Shown in pieces: positions 1-9,940 of a stretch of DNA of 64,000 nt. A program made the translations under genes and the position numbers. This DNA is from Photobacterium sanguinicancri (GTDB taxonomy: Bacteria; Pseudomonadota; Gammaproteobacteria; Enterobacterales; Vibrionaceae). The stretch's first letter is position 1, and each line of letters begins with the position of its first letter. The notes beneath the pieces are model-generated. The model did not search any database, was not told the origin of the DNA, and was given only the letters and a program-made list of their open reading frames with translations. The stretch lies in NCBI RefSeq assembly GCF_024346675.1, contig NZ_AP024850.1, positions 992,001 through 1,056,000 on the forward strand, given 5' to 3'.

Positions 1-680
1 ATATGGGCTTTAGCGTTGGGGAACTGTTTCGCAACGTCATTTCGGTGTGCCGTTTGAATATATTCGGAATTTTGACCTTTAATAAATAAAGTTTTACCAG
101 TGAAAGGCTCAATAGGGGACCAACCCATAATGGTTGAATAATTGGCGATGAGTGCCTCAACATTGAAGCGCCATGCATACCCGTTATCGCCTTTAGCAAA
201 AGACTTTAGTAGGAACTGACGTACCCCAGGTTCAACCACATGCTGAGCTAAGTAGGTTTCCGCTTCGCTTCGCTTGCTTACTGTATGTTTTGCTACTTCG
301 AGTAGGCCTGCAAACACATTTTTATGGCGGTGTTCTTGGTAAGCAACAGGGGCAATATCCATGACGATAAGTTGGGTTAAGCGATCTTGAGCGATCTCGC
401 TTAATGCCATGGCAACTTTACCACCCATCGAGTGACCAATTACAGAGAACGTATTGAGCTGAAGATCATCTACGACGGTGAGCACGTCTTGTGCCATCTC
501 ACGGTAGGTAAAACAGTCACTTTTAGGCGACTGACCATGATTGCGTAGATCCACGCTGATCACTTGGTAGTGTTCTTTAAGTACTCGGGCTAACAAGCCG
601 AGGTTGTCTAAACTGCCAAAAAGGCCATGGATCAAAATGATCGCTTCGCCTTCGCCTTCCACGCGATAATGAAGATTCAC
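1..680 (-). CDS. ybfF: Alpha/beta hydrolase, YbfF-type esterase (C-terminus beyond window)
   Basis: Serine esterase of the alpha/beta hydrolase fold, probably acting on short acyl esters in the cytoplasm; the physiological substrate is not established. The visible 226 residues contain an oxyanion-loop HGLFGS near residue 18, DLRNHG near 44 and the nucleophile elbow GHSMGG at 82-87 (Ser84). The catalytic His would lie past the left window edge. The start is GTG at 680: an in-frame TAG lies six bases upstream and no ATG is available nearby, so GTG is the only sensible choice. It is divergent from seqA, the same arrangement as ybfF/seqA/pgm in E. coli. The family call is firm; the substrate is unknown. 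Confidence 0.88.
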   Translation of the reverse strand, partial: MNLHYRVEGEGEAIILIHGLFGSLDNLGLLARVLKEHYQVISVDLRNHGQSPKSDCFTYREMAQDVLTVVDDLQLNTFSVIGHSMGGKVAMALSEIAQDRLTQLIVMDIAPVAYQEHRHKNVFAGLLEVAKHTVSKRSEAETYLAQHVVEPGVRQFLLKSFAKGDNGYAWRFNVEALIANYSTIMGWSPIEPFTGKTLFIKGQNSEYIQTAHRNDVAKQFPNAKAH

Positions 681-771
681 CGACTAATTTCTCTTGTTGT
701 TAATGGTTTTCCGTAGAGTATAACCGTATATCACGTTATAATCGCATCGTGAATTTTTAAACGGAACGATA

Positions 772-1335
772 ATGAACACTACGATGAAGACGATTGAAGT
801 CGACGACGAGCTATACCGCTATATTGCTAGCCAAACTCAGCATATAGGTGAAAGTGCCTCTGACATTCTGCGTCGATTACTGATGATGCCTCAGGAAAAC
901 CTTCAGGTTGCAGTTGCACCTGAAACGGTAATGCCTGTTCGCCCACGCGGTATCGTTGTAAGTAAAGATGCTGGTAATACACCGCAAATCGATCGTGTAA
1001 AAGAAATGCGATCGCTATTGATCTCTGACGAGTTCGCGGCACAGGAAAAAGCCATTGGTCGCTTTATGATGATCCTATCATCTCTTTATCGCATTGATTC
1101 TAAAGGGTTCACAGAAGCTGCGGCCATTAAGGGGCGTACGCGTGTATATTTCGCAGATCAAGAAGAGACTTTACTTGCGAGTGGCAAAACGACAAAACCA
1201 AAAGCCATTCCTGAGACACCTTTCTGGGTAATTACAAATACGAATACTGACCGTAAACGCCAAATGGTAGATCAACTGATGACTAAAATGGGCTTCGGTG
1301 GTGATATTACCGAAAAAGTTTGCGGTGAAATTTAA
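772..1335 (+). CDS. seqA: Negative modulator of replication initiation SeqA
   Basis: SeqA binds hemimethylated GATC sites behind the replication fork and at oriC, delaying re-initiation and organising new DNA. The 187-residue protein has the N-terminal oligomerisation segment ([15 protein letters not shown], from residue 5) and the C-terminal DNA-binding domain with GRTRVYFA (121-128) and NTNTDRKR (156-163), which contacts methylated DNA in the family. Homologues begin at MKTIEVDD, so ATG 784 is an alternative start. ATG 772 is kept because a GGAA lies upstream at suitable distance, while 784 has no ribosome site. It is followed 39 bases later by pgm, with which it is probably co-transcribed. 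Confidence 0.95.
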   Translation: MNTTMKTIEVDDELYRYIASQTQHIGESASDILRRLLMMPQENLQVAVAPETVMPVRPRGIVVSKDAGNTPQIDRVKEMRSLLISDEFAAQEKAIGRFMMILSSLYRIDSKGFTEAAAIKGRTRVYFADQEETLLASGKTTKPKAIPETPFWVITNTNTDRKRQMVDQLMTKMGFGGDITEKVCGEI

Positions 1336-1374
1336 GGGCAATAAGCCTCTCTTTTTACAAGGATAGAAAATTTT

Positions 1375-3021
1375 ATGGCGATTCATCCTCGTGCTGGGCA
1401 GCAAGCCCAGCAAGAAGATATGCACAATATTCCAGCGTTAGTGGCTAATTACTTCCTAATTGAACCTAAGGCTAATAATCCGCAGCAAGCAGTTGCTTTC
1501 GGGACTTCTGGTCACCGTGGTACCGCCGATAAAGGCACGTTTAATCAGCATCATATTTGGGCAATTGCTCAAGCGGTAGCTGAAGTACGTGCAGAAAAAG
1601 GTGTTACAGGTCCGCTTTTCTTAGGTAAAGATACTCATGCACTGTCAGAGCCTGCATTTACTTCTACATTAGAAGTGCTGGTAGCGAATGGTGTTCAGGT
1701 TGTTATCCAAGTCGGTAAAGGCTATACCCCAACACCGGGTATCTCGCATTCCATCCTTTGCCATAATAAAGTGAATACTGACAAAGCTGACGGTATTGTT
1801 ATTACGCCTTCACATAACCCACCGCAAGACGGCGGCATTAAGTACAACCCTGTACATGGTGGCCCGGCGGAAGGTGAGCTCACTACAGCAATTGAAGCGC
1901 GTGCTAACGCGATTATTGCGAATGGTTTAGTGGATGTGAAGCGTGTTGCGATTGAAGATGCATTGGCAAGTGAGCTTGTCGTAGAGCTAGATTTGGTTGC
2001 ACCTTATGTTGACGATCTTGTTAATGTAATCGACATGGCTGCAATTCAAAAAGCGAAGCTAACAATCGGTGTTGACCCTCTGGGTGGCTCTGGCATTGAA
2101 TACTGGCGCCAGATTGCGGCACATTACGGTTTAGACCTGACGCTGGTGAATGAGTCTATCGATCCATCGTTCCGTTTTATGTCATTAGATAAAGATGGCG
2201 TAGTACGTATGGATTGCTCGTCTCCTTACGCAATGGCAGGCTTACTTGCGCACAAAGACAAGTACGACTTAGCGTTTGGTAATGACCCTGATTATGATCG
2301 CCATGGTATTGTCACACCAGCAGGTTTAATGAACCCGAACCATTACTTGGCAGTGTGCATTGATTACTTATACCGTCACCGTCCTGAATGGTCTGAAAGT
2401 GTTGCGGTTGGTAAAACATTAGTATCAAGCGCTTTGATTGACCGTGTGGTTGCTGACCTTGGCCGTGAGCTTTGTGAAGTACCAGTTGGGTTTAAGTGGT
2501 TTGTTGATGGTTTGTATTCTGGTGAGCTAGGCTTTGGTGGTGAAGAGAGTGCAGGTGCATCTTTCTTACGTACCAATGGTACGCCTTGGTCTACCGACAA
2601 AGACGGCATCTTACTTTGTCTTTTAGCTGCTGAAATTACAGCGGTGACAGGTAAGAATCCGCATGAATATTACCTAGATCTCGTGGCTAAGCACGGTGAG
2701 TCCCAGTATAACCGCCTACAAGCTGTTGCCAATGGTGAGCAAAAAGCAGTACTAAGTAAGCTTTCACCTGAAATGGTAGCGGCAGAAACACTGGCTGGTG
2801 ATCCTATCACTGCGCGGTTAACACACGCATCAGGTAATGGCGCTGCAATTGGTGGCTTGAAAGTAACAACTGATAACGGTTGGTTTGCTGCTCGTCCATC
2901 AGGCACTGAAGATATCTACAAGATCTACTGCGAAAGTTTCAAAGGCGAAGAACACCTTCGTTTAATTGAAAGCGAAGCACAAGAAATTGTGAGTAAAGTA
3001 TTTGCAGACGCAGGTTTGTAA
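1375..3021 (+). CDS. pgm: Phosphoglucomutase (alpha-D-glucose phosphate-specific)
   Basis: Interconverts glucose 1-phosphate and glucose 6-phosphate in the cytoplasm, linking glycolysis to UDP-glucose, glycogen and envelope sugars. The 548-residue length matches the E. coli enzyme. Visible motifs: FGTSGHRG at 42-49, the phosphoserine loop TPSHNPP (Ser146), the metal loop NDPDYDRHG near 303, the sugar-binding GEESAG near 388, and a phosphate-binding [12 protein letters not shown] near the C-terminus. It follows seqA closely, and a good intrinsic terminator comes 30 bases after the stop, so seqA-pgm is likely one unit. Confidence 0.96.
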   Translation: MAIHPRAGQQAQQEDMHNIPALVANYFLIEPKANNPQQAVAFGTSGHRGTADKGTFNQHHIWAIAQAVAEVRAEKGVTGPLFLGKDTHALSEPAFTSTLEVLVANGVQVVIQVGKGYTPTPGISHSILCHNKVNTDKADGIVITPSHNPPQDGGIKYNPVHGGPAEGELTTAIEARANAIIANGLVDVKRVAIEDALASELVVELDLVAPYVDDLVNVIDMAAIQKAKLTIGVDPLGGSGIEYWRQIAAHYGLDLTLVNESIDPSFRFMSLDKDGVVRMDCSSPYAMAGLLAHKDKYDLAFGNDPDYDRHGIVTPAGLMNPNHYLAVCIDYLYRHRPEWSESVAVGKTLVSSALIDRVVADLGRELCEVPVGFKWFVDGLYSGELGFGGEESAGASFLRTNGTPWSTDKDGILLCLLAAEITAVTGKNPHEYYLDLVAKHGESQYNRLQAVANGEQKAVLSKLSPEMVAAETLAGDPITARLTHASGNGAAIGGLKVTTDNGWFAARPSGTEDIYKIYCESFKGEEHLRLIESEAQEIVSKVFADAGL

Positions 3022-3051
3022 TTAGCCTTACAGCTAGATTATTACATGATG

Positions 3052-3078
3052 AAAAGACGCCAAGCGGCGTCTTTTTTT
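3052..3078 (+). terminator. Intrinsic terminator after pgm
   Basis: Stem GACGCC / GGCGTC with loop AAGC, flanked by A4 and followed by seven T. It ends the seqA-pgm unit and could also act on the converging minus-strand gene. Confidence 0.9.
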
Positions 3079-3093
3079 ATGTCTGAAATTCGG

Positions 3094-3930
3094 CTACTTC
3101 GCGATAAGGTCGTTGTTATGCAAAGGCCAATGATCGGGAACGATAAACCATACTTGGTCATTTTGGTCGATTGCCTGAGTTGGCGTCGTCAACTGATTTA
3201 GTTCAAGGTATGGTGATTTTTTTTGTGTACTGGTGCTGGGACGAGGCGGGCAGATCCACTGAGGTTTACTAAGAGTAAAGAACTGATAATGCTTTTTGGT
3301 TAATGCAATCGCTTGATGTTTGAAACACCACTTACCGTTAACGGTTGCTGGATTTATTGCAATGTTCGACCCCTGTTGTTTGTCATCTATGCAATCAAAT
3401 AGCCTGCCTTGCATGATCAGGCGTTTGTGTCGAATTAAACCGTATTGCGATTGGAGCACTGTCTGATAAGCGGGGTGTTCAGTGAGGCGCAATTGATGAT
3501 CAACCATTCGTGCGGTTTTTTTATCAAGGTTGTCACTGGCATTTGGACCAAGCCATTGCCCCTGATAGGCAAGATAAAACTTGATTGCAACCTCCCAATG
3601 TTCTACCTCGTTCGTGCGTAAGTTTTTGACCAGAAAATCGATAGCGCCTAGCGTTTGGTTTTGCCAATTTAGCTGCACTTCTTCCGCCACGAGTGCGTAA
3701 TCTGGGTGAGCATTGATCAGCTGTAGCCAAAGCCATTGATAGTAAAACCCTAAGCGTCGGTTCCCTTCATAAGCCTCAATGTTGGGGATATGAGCCTTGC
3801 TTTTGAATGCAGTTAACCAAGCATCATCAATTTGGAATCGCTGTTGGTTGGTGAGCGAAGGGAGAGTTAATACCGCATTGAAGTCGTTTGCGATTTGTTG
3901 GACATCGTCATAACAAAGTTGTGTTTTCAT
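3094..3930 (-). CDS. DUF1853 family protein
   Basis: Function unknown. The 278-residue protein carries the features of the DUF1853 family: NRRLGFYYQWLW around residue 58, TLGAIDFLVKNLRT around 92, the core EHWEVAIKFYLAYQ near 110, then a GPNASDNLDKKTARMVDHQLRL block. The D...E-x-A-x-K pattern (AIDFLV then WEVAIKFY) resembles the PD-(D/E)xK nuclease-like fold; this is my inference, not a known activity. No signal peptide or membrane segment is apparent. It converges on pgm and is divergent from ybgI, so it is a single-gene unit. The family call is fairly secure; the role is open. Confidence 0.8.
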   Translation of the reverse strand: MKTQLCYDDVQQIANDFNAVLTLPSLTNQQRFQIDDAWLTAFKSKAHIPNIEAYEGNRRLGFYYQWLWLQLINAHPDYALVAEEVQLNWQNQTLGAIDFLVKNLRTNEVEHWEVAIKFYLAYQGQWLGPNASDNLDKKTARMVDHQLRLTEHPAYQTVLQSQYGLIRHKRLIMQGRLFDCIDDKQQGSNIAINPATVNGKWCFKHQAIALTKKHYQFFTLSKPQWICPPRPSTSTQKKSPYLELNQLTTPTQAIDQNDQVWFIVPDHWPLHNNDLIAK

Positions 3931-4038
3931 TCAATACATTATCTAAATGGCTTTTCACCATTGTAAGCGGGTGATCTGGGTGATGACAATGGCTACACTA
4001 TAGGTATTAACTTCACCTGTCGTCAAATGGAAGACTGA

Positions 4039-4797
4039 ATGAATAATTTAAAATTAGAAGCTGTATTAAATAAGCTACTTAGCCCACACTTAATTAAAGA
4101 CTACTGCCCAAATGGCTTACAGGTTGAAGGTAAGGCTGAAGTTAAAAAAATTGTGACTGGCGTGACAGCTTGTCAGGCTTTAATTGATCGCGCTATTGAA
4201 GAAAAAGCCGATGCGCTAGTGGTTCATCACGGTTTCTTCTGGAAAGGTGAAGCCGCTGAAATCCGAGGCATGAAGTTTCGTCGAATCAAAGCGCTGATGG
4301 ATAACGGCATTAATTTATACGCTTATCATTTGCCGTTAGATGTCCATTCAGAGCTCGGTAATAATGCACAACTCGCTAAACTGTTAGGGTTTGATGTACT
4401 GGGTGGCTTGGAAGCGGATAACCCGAAATCCGTAGCAATTCACGGCCAACTTGAAGAGCCATTAACAGGTGAAGAGTTGGCGGCACGTATCGCGATGACC
4501 TTACATCGTGAGCCTTTGCATATTGGTGATAATGCGCCTGCTGAAATTAAAACCGTCGGTTGGTGTACTGGTGGTGGTCAGGACTTTATCGAATTAGCAG
4601 CACAGAAAGGCCTTGATGCTTTTATTTCTGGTGAGGTCTCTGAGCGGACAACCCATATTGCACGTGAATTAGGCATTCATTATTTCGGTGCAGGGCACCA
4701 TGCGACAGAGCGCTATGGCGTGAAAGCATTGGGTGAGTGGCTGGCGCAAGAGCACCAGTTTGATGTAACTTTCATTGATATTGATAATCCAGTTTAG
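4039..4797 (+). CDS. ybgI: Nif3-like dinuclear metal centre protein YbgI
   Basis: Member of the NIF3/YbgI family, cytoplasmic toroidal hexamers with a two-metal site. The proposed roles (GTP cyclohydrolase type 2-like, metal chaperone, repair) remain uncertain. The 252 residues match the family length. Likely metal ligands are visible: VHHGFFW (two His near 63-64), DVHSELGNN (Asp near 101), and a C-terminal GAGHHATERYG supplying His and Glu. A GGAAG ribosome site precedes ATG 4039. It stands alone, convergent with gltA, and the shared terminator lies 65 bases downstream. Confidence 0.92.
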   Translation: MNNLKLEAVLNKLLSPHLIKDYCPNGLQVEGKAEVKKIVTGVTACQALIDRAIEEKADALVVHHGFFWKGEAAEIRGMKFRRIKALMDNGINLYAYHLPLDVHSELGNNAQLAKLLGFDVLGGLEADNPKSVAIHGQLEEPLTGEELAARIAMTLHREPLHIGDNAPAEIKTVGWCTGGGQDFIELAAQKGLDAFISGEVSERTTHIARELGIHYFGAGHHATERYGVKALGEWLAQEHQFDVTFIDIDNPV

Positions 4798-4861
4798 TGG
4801 TGTAGGCATCATTGATGCCTGCTTCATGAATACAGCCTCGTTTGGTACGTATGATTGGTAT

Positions 4862-4891
4862 AAAAAAGGGTTGCCACTGGCAACCCTTTTT
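4862..4891. terminator. Bidirectional terminator between ybgI and gltA
   Basis: Stem GGGTTGCC / GGCAACCC with loop ACT, preceded by A6 and followed by T5, so it works for ybgI on plus and gltA on minus. A small extra hairpin (AGGCATCA / TGATGCCT, 4804-4820) sits just after the ybgI stop without a T-tract. Confidence 0.92.
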
Positions 4892-4911
4892 CGTTCTATT
4901 GTTTTGTAAGG

Positions 4912-6201
4912 CTATTCACGCTCATGAATTGGCTGGAATTCACGTTGTGTGTAACCCGTGTAAAGCTGACGAGGACGACCAATACGGTTTGTAGGATCGG
5001 CATGCATCTCGCTCCAGTGCGCAATCCAGCCGACAGTACGCGACATCGCGAAAATTACTGTAAACATAGATACTGGAATACCGATTGCTTTCAGGATGAT
5101 ACCTGAGTAGAAATCGACGTTCGGATATAATTTCTTATCAATAAAGTATGGGTCAGAAAGTGCAATACGCTCGAGTTCCATTGCTACATCAAGTAGTGGA
5201 TCTTGAATGTTAAGCTCTTCCAATACTTCATGACATGCTTCACGCATTACAGTTGCACGTGGGTCATAGTTCTTGTAAACACGGTGACCGAAGCCCATTA
5301 GGCGGAACGGGTCATCTTTATCTTTAGCACGATCAATGTATTCAGGGATCTGATCAACACTGCCAATTTCTTCGAGCATCTTCAGACAAGCTTCATTAGC
5401 GCCACCATGCGCAGGGCCCCAAAGTGATGCAATACCTGCTGCAATACAAGCAAATGGGTTAGCACCAGAAGAACCAGCAAGACGTACGGTTGACGTTGAT
5501 GCATTTTGTTCATGATCAGCGTGCAGGGTGAAAATTTTGTCCATAGCACGTGCGACAACCGGGCTCACTTCGTACTCTTCACAAGGTGTAGCGAACATCA
5601 TATGCAAGAAGTTTTCTGCATAATCAAGATCATTGCGAGGGAAGATAAACGGTTGGCCAATGGAATATTTGTAACACATCGACGCTAATGTTGGCATTTT
5701 AGACAATAGACGGAAGGCCGTGATTTCACGGTGCTCGTCGTTATTAATGTCTAATGAATCATGATAGAAGGCGGCAAGTGCCCCAACCACACCACACATA
5801 ACAGCCATTGGGTGCGCATCACGACGGAATCCATGGAAAAAGCTCGCAATTTGCTCGTGTACCATAGTGTGACGAGTCACAGTGGTACGGAAGTTTTCGT
5901 ACTCTTCACGAGTCGGTACTTCGCCATATAATAGGACGTAACAAACTTCAAGGTAATCAGCATTGTTGGCGAGTTGATCAATAGGGTAGCCGCGGTGCAG
6001 AAGAATACCTTTATCACCATCAATGTAGGTGATTTGTGATTCACACGAAGCAGTGGCTAGAAAACCAGGGTCGAATGTGAAGTAACCGTTAGCGCCTAGT
6101 TTACGCACATCAATTACCTCTGGCCCCTGAGTGCCCCCGATAATCGGCAATTCGATAGGAGCCTTCCCTTCAATATGAAGAGTAGCGTTCTTATCTGCCA
6201 T
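4912..6201 (-). CDS. gltA: Citrate synthase (type II, hexameric)
   Basis: Condenses oxaloacetate with acetyl-CoA to citrate, the entry step of the TCA cycle. At 429 residues it has the length of the NADH-inhibited hexameric enzymes of gammaproteobacteria. The catalytic residues are visible: His in [12 protein letters not shown], His in [14 protein letters not shown], and Asp in [13 protein letters not shown]. An N-terminal domain typical of the NADH-binding type precedes the core. It is divergent from sdhCDAB-sucABCD across 411 bp, the same layout as E. coli, which allows shared control of the cycle. Confidence 0.97.
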   Translation of the reverse strand: MADKNATLHIEGKAPIELPIIGGTQGPEVIDVRKLGANGYFTFDPGFLATASCESQITYIDGDKGILLHRGYPIDQLANNADYLEVCYVLLYGEVPTREEYENFRTTVTRHTMVHEQIASFFHGFRRDAHPMAVMCGVVGALAAFYHDSLDINNDEHREITAFRLLSKMPTLASMCYKYSIGQPFIFPRNDLDYAENFLHMMFATPCEEYEVSPVVARAMDKIFTLHADHEQNASTSTVRLAGSSGANPFACIAAGIASLWGPAHGGANEACLKMLEEIGSVDQIPEYIDRAKDKDDPFRLMGFGHRVYKNYDPRATVMREACHEVLEELNIQDPLLDVAMELERIALSDPYFIDKKLYPNVDFYSGIILKAIGIPVSMFTVIFAMSRTVGWIAHWSEMHADPTNRIGRPRQLYTGYTQREFQPIHERE

Positions 6202-6612
6202 AACAATCTCCTTTGTTTTTTATAATCCTAATCCAAGGCGGATGCATATTTGTTGTACCGCCCGAAGCTCATTTTGTCAATTTTTGTGCTGTGATGTGTG
6301 CGCTTGTTAATAACTTTCGATAAAAACGTACGAATTCCCGAAACCGTGTTAGATGTCATGTTAAGAGGTTTGTAATTGGTTGTTACGGGGCATATAATCG
6401 CGGCAGGTCTCTAGCACAGCTATGCTGGTAACAAATGTTCTAGTCATCAATGTTATTAGTAACTTAAAGCTATAAATGTTCTAAATGTATAGTAGAACAA
6501 CATAATAACCGTAAGTTACTAGAATGTTGCATTTGTTTGAGAGGCTAAGTGGAAAAATGAACTGGAGAGTTCATTCATAAAAATAATGCGCTCCAAAGGA
6601 GCTGAGTGGGCA
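6202..6612. other. gltA / sdhC divergent regulatory region
   Basis: These 411 bp hold promoters for both operons. Visible structure: repeated TGTTCTA half-sites (6436-6442, 6477-6483) with a perfect inverted pair TGTTCTA-N9-TAGAACA at 6477-6499, and two leader hairpins just before sdhC. I could not assign a confident -35/-10 pair or a regulator; ArcA, CRP and FNR control in E. coli is known but no clean match was seen here. Confidence 0.55.
6556..6602 (+). promoter_or_regulatory. Tandem hairpins in the sdhC leader, the second covering the ribosome site
   Basis: Hairpin 1 (6556-6575) is a perfect 8-bp stem AATGAACT / AGTTCATT closing a GGAG loop. Hairpin 2 (6590-6602) is GCTCC-AAA-GGAGC, whose 3' arm is the Shine-Dalgarno of sdhC. 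Hairpin loops or SDs with GGA are the known recognition signal of CsrA/RsmA; that reading is inference. Confidence 0.5.
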
Positions 6613-6999
6613 ATGACCGTGAAAGTAAAAAAGCCAAGACCTGTCAACCTCGACCTACAGACGATTCGCTTTCCTCTGACTGCGATTGCGTCGATCGTAC
6701 ACCGTGTATCCGGCGTTATTACGTTTGTTTCTATTTCTATCCTACTGTGGCTGCTCAACATGTCACTTTCTTCCCCTGAAGGCTTTGCAAGTGCTGCCGA
6801 CATCGTTGATAGCTTCTTTGTGAAATTTGTTCTGTGGGGAATCCTAACTGCGCTGTTTTATCACATCGTTGTGGGTGTCCGCCATTTAATGATGGATATG
6901 GGGTATTTCGAAGAAATGGAAACTGGGATTGCAAGCGCTAAAATTAGCTTCGCAATTACAGCGGTACTTTCTGTATTTGCAGGAGGCTTAGTATGGTAG
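6613..6999 (+). CDS. sdhC: Succinate dehydrogenase cytochrome b556 subunit SdhC
   Basis: Membrane anchor of complex II, binding haem b and ubiquinone together with SdhD. An upstream in-frame ATG at 6586 lies inside the leader hairpin; I chose ATG 6613 ([20 protein letters not shown], 128 aa) because the E. coli protein starts at the equivalent place (129 aa) and an AAGGAG sits 11 bases upstream. Features: [13 protein letters not shown] near the N-terminus, quinone-site SIVHRVSG, three transmembrane helices and the haem-ligand His in [12 protein letters not shown]. The end overlaps sdhD by seven bases, suggesting translational coupling. Confidence 0.95.
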   Translation: MTVKVKKPRPVNLDLQTIRFPLTAIASIVHRVSGVITFVSISILLWLLNMSLSSPEGFASAADIVDSFFVKFVLWGILTALFYHIVVGVRHLMMDMGYFEEMETGIASAKISFAITAVLSVFAGGLVW

Positions 7000-7340
7000 G
7001 CAATGTTTCAACTGTCGGCCGCAATGGCATACATGACTTCATTTTAATTCGTGCAACTGCACTGATCCTTACACTTTACACCTTCTATATGGTCGGATTC
7101 TTCGCATTTGGTCCGGAATTAACGTTTGAAACTTGGTCTGCATTTTTTGGCCAGTTAAGTACCCGTGTATTCACACTGCTAGCGTTACTTTCGATCTTAG
7201 TACATGCATGGATTGGCCTGTGGCAAGTACTCACTGATTATATTAAACCCGCAGCTTTACGTGCAGGGCTTCAGTTGGGAGTGGTTGTTGTTCTTCTTGT
7301 TTACCTGTTTTCAGGTTTTTTAATAGTGTGGGGTGCGTAA
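6993..7340 (+). CDS. sdhD: Succinate dehydrogenase membrane anchor SdhD
   Basis: Second membrane anchor of complex II, 115 residues, the same length as E. coli SdhD. The sequence [15 protein letters not shown] is followed by three transmembrane helices; [13 protein letters not shown] carries the haem-ligand His and the quinone-site Tyr known in the family. It overlaps the end of sdhC, and its stop abuts the GTG start of sdhA with no gap, consistent with coupled translation of the complex. Confidence 0.96.
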   Translation: MVGNVSTVGRNGIHDFILIRATALILTLYTFYMVGFFAFGPELTFETWSAFFGQLSTRVFTLLALLSILVHAWIGLWQVLTDYIKPAALRAGLQLGVVVVLLVYLFSGFLIVWGA

Positions 7341-9107
7341 GTGAGCATTGCAGTTCGAGAATTTGATGCTGTTGTTATTGGTGCTGGTGGTGCAGGTATG
7401 CGCGCCGCACTTCAAATTTCTGAGCAAGGCTTAAAATGTGCCTTGTTGTCTAAAGTATTTCCTACCCGCTCACACACTGTATCTGCTCAAGGTGGTATTA
7501 CCGTTGCCCTTGGTAATTCTCACCCAGATAACTGGCAGTGGCACATGTACGATACCGTAAAAGGTTCTGACTACATCGGTGACCAAAACGCCATTGAATA
7601 CATGTGCCAGAATGGCCCAAAATCAGTTATTGAACTAGAAAAAATGGGACTGCCATTTTCTCGGTTTGATAACGGCACTATTTATCAACGTCCTTTTGGC
7701 GGCCAATCAAAAGAGTTTGGTGGTGAACAAGCGGCACGTACCGCTGCCGCTGCCGACCGAACAGGCCACGCCTTGCTTCATACGCTTTACCAACAAAATA
7801 TTAAACACAAGACAACCATCTTTTCTGAGTGGTATGCGCTTGATTTAGTGAAAAACCAAGATGGTGCCATCTTAGGTTGTACGGCGCTTTGCATGGAAAC
7901 CGGTGAGATTTGCTACTTCAAATCAAAAGCAACCATCCTAGCAACTGGTGGTGCTGGCCGAATTTACGCATCAACAACCAATGCACACATCAATACCGGT
8001 GACGGTGTAGGTATGGCGCTACGTGCTGGTGTTCCAATGCAAGACATCGAGATGTGGCAATTCCACCCAACAGGTATCGCTGGTGCTGGTGTGTTGGTTA
8101 CAGAAGGCTGTCGTGGTGAAGGTGGCTATCTGCTGAATAAAGACGGCGAGCGCTTTATGGAACGTTACGCACCGAATGCAAAAGATCTTGCTGGTCGTGA
8201 TGTTGTCGCGCGTTCAATGATGGTTGAAATTCGTGAAGGCCGCGGCTGCGATGGTCCATGGGGGCCACACATTAAGCTGAAGTTGGATCACTTAGGTAAA
8301 GACGTACTTGAATCTCGTCTCCCTGGTATTTGTGAACTTTCACGTACCTTTGCACATATTGACCCAGTGAAAGAGCCAATTCCTGTTATTCCAACCTGTC
8401 ACTACATGATGGGCGGTGTCCCAACACAAGTTTCAGGGCAAGCTCTAAAACAAACTGCATCAGGCCAAGACGAAGAAGTTCAAGGTTTGTTTGCTTGTGG
8501 TGAGATCGCTTCGGTATCGGTACATGGCGCCAACCGTCTAGGTGGTAACTCACTGCTGGATTTGGTGGTTTTTGGCCGTGCAACAGGCTTACACCTTGGC
8601 GAAACCTTAGCGGCACAATCGGAAGCTCGTCCCGCAACAGATTCTGATATTGAAGCATCACTAAGCCGTGTTAACCGCTGGAATACGACCCAAAAAGGTG
8701 AAGACCCAGTAGAAATCCGCAAAGACCTGCAATCTTGTATGCAGAACAACTTCTCGGTATTCCGTGAAGGTGATGCGATGGCGAAAGGCCTGAGTGAACT
8801 GAAAGTTATTCGCGAGCGCTTGAAAGAAGCGCGTCTAGATGACACATCGTCTGAATTTAATACCCAGCGTATCGAGTGTCTTGAACTTGATAACTTGATG
8901 GAAACGGCATACGCAACAGCGGTTGCCGCAAATTACCGTACTGAAAGCCGTGGTGCCCATGCGCGTTTTGACTTCCCTGAACGTGATGATGCGAATTGGT
9001 TGTGCCACTCAATTTACAACCCAGAGACAGAAGAGATGTCGAAGCGTGATGTCAATATGGCACCGATTCATCGTGAAGCTTTTCCGCCTAAAGCTCGTAC
9101 ATACTAG
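7341..9107 (+). CDS. sdhA: Succinate dehydrogenase flavoprotein subunit SdhA
   Basis: Catalytic subunit of complex II, oxidising succinate to fumarate on the cytoplasmic face. The 588 residues match E. coli. Visible: FAD-binding [10 protein letters not shown] near residue 14, covalent flavin His in [10 protein letters not shown] near 45, substrate-site HPTGIAG and [10 protein letters not shown] near 242-264, RDVVARSM near 287, and the second FAD contact GGNSLLD near 402. Translation starts at GTG 7341 immediately after the sdhD stop. It is the third gene of sdhCDAB. Confidence 0.98.
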   Translation: MSIAVREFDAVVIGAGGAGMRAALQISEQGLKCALLSKVFPTRSHTVSAQGGITVALGNSHPDNWQWHMYDTVKGSDYIGDQNAIEYMCQNGPKSVIELEKMGLPFSRFDNGTIYQRPFGGQSKEFGGEQAARTAAAADRTGHALLHTLYQQNIKHKTTIFSEWYALDLVKNQDGAILGCTALCMETGEICYFKSKATILATGGAGRIYASTTNAHINTGDGVGMALRAGVPMQDIEMWQFHPTGIAGAGVLVTEGCRGEGGYLLNKDGERFMERYAPNAKDLAGRDVVARSMMVEIREGRGCDGPWGPHIKLKLDHLGKDVLESRLPGICELSRTFAHIDPVKEPIPVIPTCHYMMGGVPTQVSGQALKQTASGQDEEVQGLFACGEIASVSVHGANRLGGNSLLDLVVFGRATGLHLGETLAAQSEARPATDSDIEASLSRVNRWNTTQKGEDPVEIRKDLQSCMQNNFSVFREGDAMAKGLSELKVIRERLKEARLDDTSSEFNTQRIECLELDNLMETAYATAVAANYRTESRGAHARFDFPERDDANWLCHSIYNPETEEMSKRDVNMAPIHREAFPPKARTY

Positions 9108-9121
9108 GGGAGGGATAAATT

Positions 9122-9835
9122 ATGAAACTGAATTTTTCAATTTACCGTTATAACCCTGATGTCGACAATGCACCGCATATGAAAGGTTACATTCTTGATG
9201 TGCCTGAAGGTTCAGACATGATGGTACTGGATGCGTTAATTTTGCTGAAAGAGCAAGACTCAACGTTATCATTCCGTCGTTCATGTCGCGAAGGTGTCTG
9301 TGGTTCAGACGGTATTAACATGAATGGCAAAAATGGGTTGGCTTGTATCACACCACTCTCGGCGCTAACTGGCGAGAGTACAATAGTGATCCGTCCATTG
9401 CCGGGATTGCCTGTAATTCGTGATCTAATCATTGATATGGATCAGTTCTATACAAACTACGCCAAGGTGAAGCCATTTCTTATCGATGATGGCTCATTAC
9501 CACCGGCACGTGAGAACTTGCAATCACCAGAAGATCGCGCGCATTTAGATGGTTTGTACGACTGTATTATGTGTGCATGTTGCTCTACTTCTTGTCCTTC
9601 ATTCTGGTGGAATCCCGACAAGTTTATTGGTCCTGCTGGCTTGCTTGCTGCCTATCGTTGGCTAATTGATAGTCGAGACACTGCAACAGATGAGCGATTA
9701 TCCGATCTCGACGACGCTTTTAGTGTTTTTCGTTGCCATGGCATCATGAACTGTGTAAATGTTTGTCCTAAGGGATTAAATCCGACGAAGGCAATCGGAC
9801 ATATCAAAACTATGCTGCTTAAACGCGCAGTATAA
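9122..9835 (+). CDS. sdhB: Succinate dehydrogenase iron-sulfur subunit SdhB
   Basis: Electron-transfer subunit linking FAD of SdhA to quinone in SdhC/D. The 237 residues carry all three cluster motifs: a [2Fe-2S] site SCREGVCGSDGINMNG...C near 55-75, a [4Fe-4S] site CIMCACCSTSCP near 149, and the [3Fe-4S]/[4Fe-4S] set CHGIMNCVNVCPKG near 206. A GGGGAGGG ribosome site precedes the ATG. It is followed by sucA after 105 bases with no clear terminator, so transcription probably continues into the suc genes as in E. coli. Confidence 0.97.
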   Translation: MKLNFSIYRYNPDVDNAPHMKGYILDVPEGSDMMVLDALILLKEQDSTLSFRRSCREGVCGSDGINMNGKNGLACITPLSALTGESTIVIRPLPGLPVIRDLIIDMDQFYTNYAKVKPFLIDDGSLPPARENLQSPEDRAHLDGLYDCIMCACCSTSCPSFWWNPDKFIGPAGLLAAYRWLIDSRDTATDERLSDLDDAFSVFRCHGIMNCVNVCPKGLNPTKAIGHIKTMLLKRAV

Positions 9836-9940
9836 AATTCATATTATCGATATGCTGGTGACCAATAAATTGGAAGCCAGCTTTTATAAGCTCGGCTTAG
9901 ACCAGAGCAATTGGCGATAACTAGTGGTTAAGGGAAAACA

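Noticed and set aside
6281..6300. Possible CRP site (TGTGATGTGTGCGC) upstream of gltA/sdhC
   Set aside because: Only one half matches; the other arm lacks TCACA.
8480..8845. 121-codon minus-strand frame inside sdhA
   Set aside because: Antisense shadow of a highly conserved coding region, without ribosome site or homology.
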